NCBI GenBank assembly: GCA_029979375.1 | Contig: JAPOHQ010000001.1 | Span: 1-61,496 of the forward strand | From: Microbacteriaceae bacterium | GTDB lineage: Bacteria; Actinomycetota; Actinomycetes; Actinomycetales; Microbacteriaceae | Direction: 5' to 3' | DNA: 61,496 bases | In this document: positions 30,985 to 39,123 of the stretch, piece after piece | How the letters are laid out: every line of letters begins with the position of its first letter | How positions within the stretch are numbered: the first letter of the stretch is position 1 | Translations under genes and position numbers: made by a program | The notes under the pieces: model-generated | Told to the model about the DNA's origin: nothing | The model's database searches: none | The model's input: the letters and a program-made list of their open reading frames with translations, nothing else

Positions 30985-32634
30985 ATGAGTGTAATTACCG
31001 AACCCAAGACCGTTATCGGCAAGGCAGCAAACTACGTAGACGAGCGCCTCACTATTGGAAGCGTTCTGAAGAACTTTGGACGCAAGGTTTTCCCAGATCA
31101 CTGGAGCTTCATGCTCGGTGAGGTGGCGATGTACTCCTTCGTGATTCTCATCATCTCGGGCACCTTCCTAACCTTCTACTTCCAGCCATCCATGGCAGAG
31201 GTGCACTACGAGGGAAGCTACGCTCCGCTGAAGGGCATGGAGATGTCGATTGCCTACGCCTCCTCGCTTGACATCAGCTTTGACATCCGCGGTGGACTGC
31301 TTATGCGTCAGGTCCACCACTGGGCCGCACTGCTGTTTGTTGCAGCTGCGGGCCTCCACATGCTTCGCGTCTTCTTCACGGGCGCATTCCGCAAGCCTCG
31401 CGAGCTCAACTGGGTCGTTGGCTTCCTGCTGTTCCTGATGGGCATGGCAGCTGGCTTCACTGGCTACTCACTGCCTGATGACCTGCTCTCTGGAAACGGC
31501 TTGAGAATCATTGACGGAATGATCAAGGGAATCCCGCTGATTGGTCCAGCTGTCTCATCCGGCTTCTTTGGTGGAGAGTTCCCGGGAACTGAGGTGGTGG
31601 CGCGTCTTTACAGCCTCCACATCATGATTATCCCGGCGTTGATCATTGCACTGCTCGGCATCCACCTGCTGATGGTTGTCGTTCACAAGCACACCCACTA
31701 CCCGGGCCCTGGTAGGCGCGATGACAACGTTGTCGGCTACCCGCTGATGCCCGTCTACGTTGCTAAGGCTGGTGGCTTCTTCTTCCTGGTCTTCGGTGTG
31801 ATTGCCGCGATTGCAGCAACCTTCACAATCAACCCGATTTGGAACTACGGTCCTTACGACCCCTCCCCTGTTTCGGCCGGAACCCAGCCCGACTGGTACA
31901 TCGGTTGGCTTGATGGAGCGCTCCGCTTGGCACCGAGCAACCTGGATCTAGTAATTGCAGGCTTTGTGATCCCGATGGGAGTCATGCTGCCGATCATCGT
32001 CTCTTTGGTCTTCCTGGTTCTTGTGGGAGCTTACCCATTCATCGAGGCCTGGGTCACCGGAGACAGGCGAGAGCACCACGTTCTAGACCGCCCTCGCAAT
32101 GCCCCCACCAGGACCGCGATCGGAGCTGCGGGAGTTACCTTCTACGCCGTGCTCTGGGCTGGAGCTTCGACAGACCTGATTGCTGTCAACTTCCAAATGT
32201 CGCTGAATCACGTGCTGACCGCGATGCAGATCCTGCTGATTCTCGGTCCTGTGGTTGCCTACTGGGTCACCAAGCGTGCCTGCCTGTCGCTGCAGCGCAA
32301 GGACCGAGAGATTGCCCTGCACGGCCGCGAGACCGGAAGGGTCATCCGACTCCCCCACGGCGAATACATCGAGGTTCACGAACCGGTCGACAAGTATGAG
32401 CTTTGGAAGCTAGTTGACTTCAAGGACTACGAGCCGATCATGCCTAGGCCAAACAAGAAGGGCAAGATCACCGTCGGCACCAAGCTGCGCTCCGCGATTT
32501 CGAAGATTTACTTCGAGGACCGCATCGCGCCAGTATCGAAGGCGGAGTACGAGCTCGCCCACGCAGACCATGGCCACGCAGCCGTCGAAGAGAAGCCAAA
32601 GCGCAAGCCAAAGCAGCTCAAGAAGAATCTCTAA
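30985..32634 (+). CDS. qcrB: Cytochrome b subunit QcrB
   Basis: This is the diheme membrane core of the bc1 complex, where menaquinol is oxidised. The 549 residues show the heme-ligand histidine pairs (QVHHWAALLFVAAAGLHMLRVFFTG and ARLYSLHIMIIPALIIALLGIHLLMV), the quinol-site YDPSPVSAGTQPDWYIGWLDG, and a long charged C-terminal extension (about 420-549) typical of actinobacteria. A bidirectional terminator follows the stop by 12 bases. Confidence 0.97.
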   Translation: MSVITEPKTVIGKAANYVDERLTIGSVLKNFGRKVFPDHWSFMLGEVAMYSFVILIISGTFLTFYFQPSMAEVHYEGSYAPLKGMEMSIAYASSLDISFDIRGGLLMRQVHHWAALLFVAAAGLHMLRVFFTGAFRKPRELNWVVGFLLFLMGMAAGFTGYSLPDDLLSGNGLRIIDGMIKGIPLIGPAVSSGFFGGEFPGTEVVARLYSLHIMIIPALIIALLGIHLLMVVVHKHTHYPGPGRRDDNVVGYPLMPVYVAKAGGFFFLVFGVIAAIAATFTINPIWNYGPYDPSPVSAGTQPDWYIGWLDGALRLAPSNLDLVIAGFVIPMGVMLPIIVSLVFLVLVGAYPFIEAWVTGDRREHHVLDRPRNAPTRTAIGAAGVTFYAVLWAGASTDLIAVNFQMSLNHVLTAMQILLILGPVVAYWVTKRACLSLQRKDREIALHGRETGRVIRLPHGEYIEVHEPVDKYELWKLVDFKDYEPIMPRPNKKGKITVGTKLRSAISKIYFEDRIAPVSKAEYELAHADHGHAAVEEKPKRKPKQLKKNL

Positions 32635-32646
32635 GCAATAGCAAAG

Positions 32647-32671
32647 ACCCCGTAGGAACTACCTACGGGGT
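32647..32671. terminator. Bidirectional terminator between qcrB and the GNAT gene
   Basis: ACCCCGTAGG-AACTA-CCTACGGGGT is a 10-bp stem with a 5-base loop. TTTTT follows on the plus strand, and a short T-containing run (TTTGC) follows on the minus strand. It serves ctaE-qcrCAB and probably also the convergent acetyltransferase gene. Confidence 0.9.
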
Positions 32672-32675
32672 TTTT

Positions 32676-33230
32676 CTATAGCGCTCTGGTGACCAAAATG
32701 TGCTGCTCGTCGAGCATTGACCCCTCTGCGAAACCAAACTTCTTATAGAGAGCAAGTGGGCCTCGATATCCCCAGGTCTCAAACTGACCGGTCGCTAGCG
32801 GCGCTGCCTGAACGTTTTGGTATCCCTGCTCAGGGAGATCTTTCAGCGCGAATTCCAGGAGAGCGGTGGCCACCCCCTGGGATTGCTTGGCGGCATCAAC
32901 GGCAAAGCAGATTATGGTTGCGGTGCTGCTATCCCCTGGGGGTAGTAGGCGAAAGTTGTTGTGACTATTGGCAGCCATCCAACCAATGACGATCTCCTCG
33001 CCATCTTGGTCTTCGAACGCGAGATAGCCCTGCATGACACCCGAGCGGATTCTCTCGCATGCCTGCTCTCGATTGGATGCTGGTGTGGCGGGATCGTTCT
33101 CGGCCTTCGTGTTCAGGTATTCCTGGCAGTAGCAACCCTGCCACTGCGGCTGATAAGAGACCGCTGGGCCATCCATGAAGCTCCGAAACTCCTCAGTTTC
33201 TGCTTCACTCAGGCGCCGGATAGTAACCAT
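32676..33230 (-). CDS. GNAT family N-acetyltransferase
   Basis: This 184-residue acetyltransferase is of unknown substrate. The acetyl-CoA-binding region is FAVDAAKQSQGVATALLEFAL, where QSQGVATAL stands for the Q/RxxGxG/A loop. The N-terminal half has GPAVSYQPQWQGCYCQEYL and the C-terminus has YKKFGFAEGSMLDEQHILVTRAL. I chose the ATG at 33230; an upstream TTG at 33254 lies in the tmRNA terminator and is unlikely. No clear Shine-Dalgarno is present. Confidence 0.85.
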   Translation of the reverse strand: MVTIRRLSEAETEEFRSFMDGPAVSYQPQWQGCYCQEYLNTKAENDPATPASNREQACERIRSGVMQGYLAFEDQDGEEIVIGWMAANSHNNFRLLPPGDSSTATIICFAVDAAKQSQGVATALLEFALKDLPEQGYQNVQAAPLATGQFETWGYRGPLALYKKFGFAEGSMLDEQHILVTRAL

Positions 33231-33252
33231 TGTCAAAAGGATAGTTGAACGC

Positions 33253-33277
33253 AAAAAGCCAGCCCTACTGGGCTGGC
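33253..33277 (-). terminator. Intrinsic terminator of tmRNA
   Basis: On the minus strand GCCAGCCC-AGTA-GGGCTGGC is followed directly by TTTTT. It begins eight bases after the tmRNA CCA end. Confidence 0.92.
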
Positions 33278-33285
33278 CCTATGCG

Positions 33286-33657
33286 TGGTGGAGATGCCGG
33301 GAATCGAACCCGGGTCCACTGCAACGTTCATGACTCTTCTACGGGTGTAGCCTCCAGAGGCGTTCTACTCGGCTGCGGAATTTGTCGGAGGCAACTACGC
33401 CGACCAGCCCAGTCAAAGTAAAAAGTCCCGCACTGACCTTTGACGCATCAGCGCAGCAAGATTCCTAAATGACGCCTGGATCTAGGTCGAAATCAAACCT
33501 AGGCAGACGGACTTCGGGGCTCGCTTAAGCAGCGAGGGCGAAGTCGGCGCGCTTTGTATTGGCACCTATAGTTTTGTGCAGAGCGTTTACGAGATAACTG
33601 CACATCCTCGACCCGCTTCATTCACTCAGCACTACAGTGTCGAAACCGATCATCCCC
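33286..33657 (-). ncRNA. ssrA: tmRNA (ssrA)
   Basis: This 372-base transfer-messenger RNA rescues stalled ribosomes. The 5' end GGGGATGATCGGTTTCGACAC and the 3' end, with a T arm GGGTTCGATTCCC, acceptor end GGCATCTCCACCA and encoded CCA, form the tRNA-like part. The message encodes the tag ANTKRADFALAA with its own TAA stop (33525-33563, minus strand); ALAA is the usual degradation signal. It lies between the convergent respiratory operons. The C-rich paired segments downstream of the tag fit the pseudoknot region. Confidence 0.97.
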
Positions 33658-33679
33658 ATATTGAGTTATTCAGCATCAA

Positions 33680-33691
33680 GCCCTTTCGGGC
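33680..33691 (-). promoter_or_regulatory. GNRA-loop hairpin between ctaF and tmRNA
   Basis: GCCC-GAAA-GGGC forms a 4-bp stem with a GNRA-type loop in the 73-base spacer between ctaF and ssrA. There is no U-tract, so it is at best a weak terminator or a processing signal. The rest of the spacer is AT-rich and must hold the tmRNA promoter; a TTGACG at the left of the leader and TAACTC near the start are the only hints. Confidence 0.4.
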
Positions 33692-33730
33692 AGCAGAAAA
33701 GAATAACACCTTAGAGCGTCAAAGGCCTAA

Positions 33731-34144
33731 CTAGTGGGCGTGTGCAAAGCGGTCGTGCTCAAATACGAACCCGACAACCGCAACCGCACCAATTGGCAGT
33801 GCGATGAAGAACAGCCACCAGCCAACTGCCAGTGAGGCAAAGGCGATGGCACCAGATGCTCCCAGCATCAGCGGCCACCAGCTCCATGGCGCGAAGAAAC
33901 CGACCTCGCCAGCCTCATCCTCGATGTTGCCATCCAAACGGTCCTCCGGCAGCGTCGCAGTCCTGCGCATTCCGCTGTATAGGTAAAAGGCAATGAAGAC
34001 TGAAAGGACAACCAAAAGCCCGATGGCAGCGGTGCCAATTGGTTCCACAACTCCATTCTCAAGGTGAGTCCAGATTCCATAAGCAATGTCGGCAAGCGTG
34101 AAATACGCGGCCATAACCAAAAGAATGACGATGTTAGAGCGCAT
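33731..34144 (-). CDS. ctaF: Cytochrome c oxidase subunit IV CtaF
   Basis: This is the small actinobacterial membrane subunit of the aa3 oxidase. Its 137 residues hold four hydrophobic segments; a polar loop (RRTATLPEDRLDGNIEDEAGEVGFFAPWSWWPL) in the middle contains the family's FFAPWSWWPL. The ATG overlaps the ctaD stop in TAATG, so the subunits are made together. The C-terminus EHDRFAHAH is typical. Confidence 0.95.
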   Translation of the reverse strand: MRSNIVILLVMAAYFTLADIAYGIWTHLENGVVEPIGTAAIGLLVVLSVFIAFYLYSGMRRTATLPEDRLDGNIEDEAGEVGFFAPWSWWPLMLGASGAIAFASLAVGWWLFFIALPIGAVAVVGFVFEHDRFAHAH

Positions 34145-35832
34145 TAGACCCTGCCCTCCTGAACGTAGGCCTCTTTGGCCTCAGGTGCCGCATACTCCGG
34201 GTAGTTCATGTCGAAAGCTGGGGACTCGGAACGAATTCTTGGGATTGAGTGGAAGTTGTGCCTTGGAATCGGCGACTCGGTTGCCCACTCGAGTGAGCGA
34301 CCATAGCCCCAAGGATCTTTCAGCTCGACCTTCACGCCATTGCGGTAGGTAATCCAGACGTTCCAGAGGAACGGAATCATGGAGATTGCCAATAGGACCG
34401 CTCCAGCAGTTGAGATGAGGTTCATCTCAGTGAAGCCATCCTCGGGCAGATAGGTGGCATAACGCCTTGGCATACCCAATACTCCAAGCCAGTGCTGAAC
34501 CAGGAACGTTGTGTGGAAGCCGATGAAGAGAACCCAGAAGTGAATCTTTCCAAGCCTCTCGTTGAGCATCTTTCCGGTGAACTTCGGCCACCAGAAGTAG
34601 AAGCCGGCGAACATTGCGAACACCACGGTTCCGAAGACCACGTAGTGGAAGTGCGCAACCACGAAGTAGGTGTCTGAGAGGTGGAAGTCCAGAGCAGGCG
34701 AAGCGAGGATGACGCCGGTCAAACCACCGAACACAAAGCTGACAAGGAATCCAAGACTCCAGAGCATCGGGGTTTCAAAGGTTATTGACCCTCGCCACAT
34801 CGTGCCAATCCAGTTGAATATCTTTACTCCGGTCGGCACGGCAATCAACATCGTGGTGAAGGCAAAGAATGGCAGTAGAACCTGGCCGGTGACATACATG
34901 TGGTGCGCCCAAACGGTCATTGAAAGGGCCGCGATGGCGATGGTCGCGTACACCAGGGTCTTGTAACCAAAAATCGGCTTTCGGCTGAAGACCGGGAAAA
35001 TCTCCGAAACGATGCCAAAGAATGGCAACGCAATGATGTAAACCTCTGGGTGACCAAAGAACCAGAAGAGGTGCTGCCAGAGCATCGCTCCCCCGTTTTC
35101 TGGATCAAAGATGTGCGCTCCGAAGCGGCGATCAGCTCCAAGGGCAAACAGCGCGGCCGCAAGCGGTGGGAAGCACATGATGATCAAAATCGAGGTCACA
35201 AGCGTGTTCCAGGTGAAGATTGGCATGCGCCACATCGTCATTCCAGGAGCCCTCATGGTGATGATCGTGGTGATGAAGTTAACGCCACCAAGAATCGTTC
35301 CGAAACCGCTCAGCGCAAGGCCAAACACCCACAAATCTCCACCGATGCCGGGCGAGAATGTCGTATTTGACAGTGGCGCATAGGCAAACCAACCGAATGA
35401 GGCTGCTCCCTGTGGGGTGAAGAAACCGGTGACTGCCACCAATGAGCCGAAGTTGAAGAACCAGTAAGCGATCGCATTTAGCCTTGGGAAAGCCACATCT
35501 GGAGCACCGATTTGAACCGGCATCAAAACGTTCGCGAAGCCCGCAAATAACGGGGTAGCAAACATCAGAAGCATGATGGTGCCGTGCATGGTGAAGAGCT
35601 GGTTGTACTGCTCCTTGGTTGCGACAACATCAAGTCCTGGCAGAGCAAGCTGAGCCCTGATGATCAGGGCCATCACTCCACCGATTAGAAAGTAGAGGAA
35701 AGAGGTGATCAGGTAGAGGTAACCGATTTTCTTCTGGTCGGTGGTGGTGAGCCAATCAACGAGGATTTGCCCCTTGCTTCGCTTTGGGGTGAAGCTCGTT
35801 GGGTTAGAGGTTGTCTGGGTAATGGTTGCCAT
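34144..35832 (-). CDS. ctaD: Cytochrome c oxidase subunit I CtaD
   Basis: This is the catalytic core of the aa3 oxidase, reducing O2 at the heme a3-CuB centre and pumping protons. The 562 residues have about twelve membrane segments. The heme a ligand is in TMHGTIMLLM, the CuB site and cross-linked Tyr in HPEVYIIALP, the CuB His pair in WAHHMY, and the heme a3 and heme a ligands in AHFHYVVFG. The ATG follows GGGGATAGCA. It lies two bases after ctaC. Confidence 0.98.
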   Translation of the reverse strand: MATITQTTSNPTSFTPKRSKGQILVDWLTTTDQKKIGYLYLITSFLYFLIGGVMALIIRAQLALPGLDVVATKEQYNQLFTMHGTIMLLMFATPLFAGFANVLMPVQIGAPDVAFPRLNAIAYWFFNFGSLVAVTGFFTPQGAASFGWFAYAPLSNTTFSPGIGGDLWVFGLALSGFGTILGGVNFITTIITMRAPGMTMWRMPIFTWNTLVTSILIIMCFPPLAAALFALGADRRFGAHIFDPENGGAMLWQHLFWFFGHPEVYIIALPFFGIVSEIFPVFSRKPIFGYKTLVYATIAIAALSMTVWAHHMYVTGQVLLPFFAFTTMLIAVPTGVKIFNWIGTMWRGSITFETPMLWSLGFLVSFVFGGLTGVILASPALDFHLSDTYFVVAHFHYVVFGTVVFAMFAGFYFWWPKFTGKMLNERLGKIHFWVLFIGFHTTFLVQHWLGVLGMPRRYATYLPEDGFTEMNLISTAGAVLLAISMIPFLWNVWITYRNGVKVELKDPWGYGRSLEWATESPIPRHNFHSIPRIRSESPAFDMNYPEYAAPEAKEAYVQEGRV

Positions 35833-35834
35833 TG

Positions 35835-36686
35835 CTATCCCCTAATCTCTGGGTTGCCGCCGGGAAGATTTTGATTTCTGTCGTATTCGCCCGAGAGCTG
35901 ACCGACATTGCCCTTGGCTGCAAGCTCAGCCATGCGGTCGTCATACTCGCTCTGCGATACGACCTTGACGTTGAAAAGCATCATCGAGTGGTATTCGCCA
36001 CAGAGTTCGGCGCACTTTCCCACATAGGTTCCCTCTTTCAAGGGGGTGAAATACATCACGTTGGTTTGACCTGGGAACATGTCCTTCTTGTAGAGGAAGT
36101 CGACGACCCAGAAGCTGTGGATTACATCTCTGGAGGACAGCTCGATCTGCACCGACTGACCAACCGGCAGGTACAGGGTCGGAAGCGTCTCCATGACGTT
36201 CTCCTCCGTGCCGGTGAACTGGGCCTGAATTCCGGAATCAAAAACATTCTCGTCAACGTAGTTGAAGTCCCAGCTCCACTGCTTGCCGATTACCTCAATG
36301 CGAACATCTGGGTTCTCAACCTTGGCCTCGATGGCGGCCATGTCGCGGGCTGTAAAGGCAAAGAATCCGAGAACCAGGACCAGCGGAATTGCGGTGAAAA
36401 GAGCCTCGATTGGCATGTTGTAGCGAAGCTGCTGGGGCATCCCAGTCTCGCCCCTGCGGCGACGATAAACGATAAGGGCCCACGCCATCAAACCCCAGGC
36501 TGCAAAACCAACGGCAAGCAAGACGATCCAGGAGGTCGTCCACAATCCAATGATTCGATCGGTGTGGTTGGTGACCCCGGCGGCATCTGGAAGGAATCCT
36601 CGCTCTAGTTCTGGAGAGCAGCCACTGAGCGCGAGAGCCAAGCTGGAGACTACCAAAAGGCCAGTTAGGCGCCGTCCTCTAGTCAA
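35835..36686 (-). CDS. ctaC: Cytochrome c oxidase subunit II CtaC
   Basis: This subunit carries the CuA centre that accepts electrons from QcrC. A lipoprotein-type signal ends in LALSGC (Cys23), then come two membrane helices and a cupredoxin domain with CuA ligands in GKCAELCGEYHSMM. I chose TTG at 36686 (283 residues): AAGGAT stands in front of it, the signal peptide MTRGRRLTGLLVVSS is then regular, and the -10 box places the transcript start just upstream. A GTG at 36719 would be almost on the -10 box. Confidence 0.93.
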   Translation of the reverse strand: MTRGRRLTGLLVVSSLALALSGCSPELERGFLPDAAGVTNHTDRIIGLWTTSWIVLLAVGFAAWGLMAWALIVYRRRRGETGMPQQLRYNMPIEALFTAIPLVLVLGFFAFTARDMAAIEAKVENPDVRIEVIGKQWSWDFNYVDENVFDSGIQAQFTGTEENVMETLPTLYLPVGQSVQIELSSRDVIHSFWVVDFLYKKDMFPGQTNVMYFTPLKEGTYVGKCAELCGEYHSMMLFNVKVVSQSEYDDRMAELAAKGNVGQLSGEYDRNQNLPGGNPEIRG

Positions 36687-36720
36687 TGAAACATCCTTTT
36701 TTGCGCGTGGAAACAGCACA

Positions 36721-36726
36721 AGTTTA
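36721..36726 (-). promoter_or_regulatory. -10 box of ctaCDF
   Basis: TAAACT on the minus strand puts the transcript start near 36712, giving a leader of about 26 bases with AAGGAT before the TTG of ctaC. Confidence 0.5.
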
Positions 36727-36756
36727 CCCCGAAATCTGGCACGGGGTTTCAGATTT
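36726..36756. promoter_or_regulatory. Two interleaved inverted repeats upstream of ctaC
   Basis: The arms run ACCCCG (36726-36731), AAATCTG (36732-36738), CGGGGT (36742-36747), CAGATTT (36750-36756). Arms 1 and 3 are complementary, as are arms 2 and 4, so the two stems cross and exclude each other. The block sits between the erpA stop and the ctaC -10 box. Confidence 0.5.
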
Positions 36757-36764
36757 GACGCGGT

Positions 36765-37106
36765 TTAGGAGAAGGAATCGCCGCAGGCGCAGGTGCCAGA
36801 GGCGTTTGGGTTGTCAATTGTGAAGCCCTGTTTTTGGATAGAGTCCTCAAAATCGATCTCTGCGCCATCCAAATACGGCACGCTCATGGAGTCAACTACG
36901 ACCTCGACACCGGAGAAATCCACTACCGCGTCGCTCTCCTCGAGAAGTTCATCGAAGAAAAGCTGATAGATCAATCCGGAGCAGCCACCTGGCTGAACCG
37001 CGACACGCAGCCTCAAATCATCCCGACCCTCTGCCTCGAGCAGGCTGCGAACCTTGTTGGCAGCGGTGTCGGTGAGCTTCACACCGTGAGTCATTACGTC
37101 TGTCAT
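36765..37106 (-). CDS. erpA: A-type iron-sulfur carrier ErpA
   Basis: This 113-residue protein inserts Fe-S clusters into apo-proteins. The three conserved cysteines are in QPGGCSGLIYQ and the C-terminal CACGDSF. The A-type fold is shown by VKLTDTAANKVRSLLE and DGAEIDFEDSIQKQGFTIDNPNA. The ATG follows GGAGG by seven bases. It lies 25 bases after the M20 peptidase and just upstream of ctaC. The position next to respiratory genes fits delivery to Fe-S enzymes, though aa3 oxidase itself has no Fe-S centre. Confidence 0.94.
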   Translation of the reverse strand: MTDVMTHGVKLTDTAANKVRSLLEAEGRDDLRLRVAVQPGGCSGLIYQLFFDELLEESDAVVDFSGVEVVVDSMSVPYLDGAEIDFEDSIQKQGFTIDNPNASGTCACGDSFS

Positions 37107-37131
37107 TTGACAACCTCCAAGAGAAGTTTAA

Positions 37132-38535
37132 CTACTTTCGCTCCATGGTGTTCCCATGCAGCAGCAGCAGCGTTTCGGCGGTTATGGCCCGCTTGAGGGT
37201 GGGTAGGTGCTGTGACTCATTTGGACTGTGCGCTCTCGAATCTGGATCCTCCACGCCAGTCACGAGAATCTGAGCATCGGGGAAGACCTCGGCGAATTTC
37301 GAAATGAACGGAATTGAACCGCCGACTCCAATGTCAACGCTTGGCTCGGGCCACACTGCGCTCAGGATTTCGTGAGTCAGCTTGGAAGCCCAACCCTCCT
37401 TCGCAAAGAACCCCGGGCCCTGCTCGCTGTGTCCAAACTCCACGTGTGCACCAAAAGGCGCATTTGCGCTGATGTGGGCCCTGAGAAGCTCGAGGGCGGC
37501 GGTCGGATCCTGGGTTGGCGAGAGTCGCAGGGAGACCCTTGCTGATGCCGACGGCTGTGCGGTGTTGGACGAAACCACAACCGACGGAGCATCGATTCCA
37601 ATCACCGTGACCGCGCTCTCTCCCCACATCTGCTGGGAAATCGATTTTGTGCCCATGCGCTCGACGCCATCGAGCAGTCCCGCCTCTTCTCGGAGCTGGT
37701 CCATTGTTATCTCTGGGCCCGCGATCTCCTCTGACTTGAGGCCCTTGATGGCAACATCGCCCTTGTCGTCGGTCAATGATGCGAGCACCTTCACCAAAAC
37801 AGTGAGAGCATCGGGAACCGGTCCTCCGGCCATGCCGGAGTGTAGAGCGTGATCGAGGGTTCTAACTGTGAATGCCTGGGAAACGACTCCTCTGAGGTAC
37901 GCTGTTAGCGCCGCCTTCTCGGTCGACCAGTTGCCGCTATCGGCGACAATAATCAAATCGGCCTGGAGTTCGGCTTTATTGTCGCTCAAGAAGTTCTCAA
38001 ATGACTCGCTTCCGGCCTCCTCCTCACCTTCGATAAAAACTGTCACACCGATTCGCAGGTCTTCGGCAAGGGCCTTCAAGCCGCTGAGTGCGGTGATATG
38101 GGTAACGACCCCAGACTTGTCGTCTGATACTCCACGGCCATAAAGCCTCTCCCCCACAAGCGTCGCCTCAAATGGCTCAGAGTTCCATAGCTCCCGATCT
38201 CCTGGAGGCTGGACATCATGGTGGGCATAGAGAAGAACGTGAGGGGCATCACTGGCGCCTTGACGACGCGCCAAGACTGCGGGCGAACCGTCATTGCCAT
38301 CTGGTTTCTTGGAGCGCCGAACCTCGACGAAGTCGAAGATGCCCAGTTCCGTTAGCTCGTTAGCAACCGCCCTGGCAGATGTTTCCAGGTTTTCGGGATC
38401 GAATGCCGGCCAGGCTATCCCTGGAATCTTTACGAGCTTCCCTAGGATTCCCACCGCATTGGGAAAGGAGTCCTCAGCAAATTTTGTTGCCTTCTCTAGC
38501 AGGTTGCGATCGAGCGAAATTTCATCAAATGACAT
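37132..38535 (-). CDS. M20 family metallopeptidase (dipeptidase)
   Basis: This 467-residue zinc peptidase is of the ArgE/DapE/carnosinase type. Zinc and catalytic features are YAHHDVQPPGD (about 99-109), GRGVSDDKSG, EGEEEAGSESF with the catalytic and ligand Glu, ADSGNW, and a late His in VGGSIPFISKF and AHSPNESQHL. A dimerisation lid lies at about 205-330. No signal peptide is present, so it acts on cytoplasmic peptides. The ATG is six bases after a TAGATT box. Confidence 0.9.
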   Translation of the reverse strand: MSFDEISLDRNLLEKATKFAEDSFPNAVGILGKLVKIPGIAWPAFDPENLETSARAVANELTELGIFDFVEVRRSKKPDGNDGSPAVLARRQGASDAPHVLLYAHHDVQPPGDRELWNSEPFEATLVGERLYGRGVSDDKSGVVTHITALSGLKALAEDLRIGVTVFIEGEEEAGSESFENFLSDNKAELQADLIIVADSGNWSTEKAALTAYLRGVVSQAFTVRTLDHALHSGMAGGPVPDALTVLVKVLASLTDDKGDVAIKGLKSEEIAGPEITMDQLREEAGLLDGVERMGTKSISQQMWGESAVTVIGIDAPSVVVSSNTAQPSASARVSLRLSPTQDPTAALELLRAHISANAPFGAHVEFGHSEQGPGFFAKEGWASKLTHEILSAVWPEPSVDIGVGGSIPFISKFAEVFPDAQILVTGVEDPDSRAHSPNESQHLPTLKRAITAETLLLLHGNTMERK

Positions 38536-38541
38536 GCGAGT

Positions 38542-38547
38542 AATCTA
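38542..38547 (-). promoter_or_regulatory. -10 box of the M20 peptidase gene (leaderless)
   Basis: TAGATT on the minus strand ends six bases before the ATG at 38535. It may also drive erpA. Confidence 0.55.
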
Positions 38548-38570
38548 GTGGCACATCCTGAAAGGCACAG

Positions 38571-39113
38571 ATGAGCGAAGAGACCGCGTCCGCAAAGGGA
38601 AAAGGCAGACCAACACCTTCTCGAAAAGAGCAGCAGCAGGCTAGAAAAAAGCCGCTGGTGGGAGATCGCAGCAAAGAGACTCGCGCTAAGGACAAGGAAA
38701 AGGTTCGTGCCCAGAGAATGGCCGCCCGCGAGGGCATGATGGCCGGCGATGAGCGATACCTGACCCCAAGGGACAAAGGTCCACAGCGCAGGTTTGCCAG
38801 GGATGTGGTGGACACTAGGTTTACTGCCGGTGAGCTCGTGTTGCCGATGCTCTTTGTCGTGGTCATGCTGACTTTCATTGATTCCTTCCTGCTTCAGGTG
38901 ATCGCGCTGTTCACGATGTGGGGCCTATTCGGCATAGTTGCCCTGGATGCAACCCTGGTAGGTAGAGCTGCCAAGAGGCGTGTGGCGGCGAAGTTCGGAG
39001 CCGACAAGCTGGAGGGTGGAATTGCGTGGTATGCAGCCATGCGATCGATTCAGATGCGGGCGCTGAGAATCCCCAAGCCACAGGTTGCAAGATTTCAAAA
39101 GCTAGAGAACTAG
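38571..39113 (+). CDS. DUF3043 membrane protein
   Basis: This 180-residue actinobacterial protein is of unknown function. A long basic N-terminus (about 1-50, KGKGRPTPSRKEQQQARKKP) is followed by DERYLTPRDKGPQRRFARDVVDTR, the DUF3043 signature, then two membrane segments (about 88-125) and a basic tail (KRRVAAKFG). Both ends should be cytoplasmic. The ATG follows GAAAGG. The aldo/keto reductase gene follows after ten bases. Confidence 0.88.
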   Translation: MSEETASAKGKGRPTPSRKEQQQARKKPLVGDRSKETRAKDKEKVRAQRMAAREGMMAGDERYLTPRDKGPQRRFARDVVDTRFTAGELVLPMLFVVVMLTFIDSFLLQVIALFTMWGLFGIVALDATLVGRAAKRRVAAKFGADKLEGGIAWYAAMRSIQMRALRIPKPQVARFQKLEN

Positions 39114-39123
39114 GGAGATAAAA

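Noticed and set aside
33231..33254. TTG start of the GNAT gene at 33254
   Set aside because: It lies in the U-tract of the tmRNA terminator and adds non-conserved residues before the ATG at 33230.
35826..36608. 260-codon plus-strand frame opposite ctaC
   Set aside because: ctaC is unambiguous (CuA site, lipobox). The opposite frame shows no domain and no promoter.
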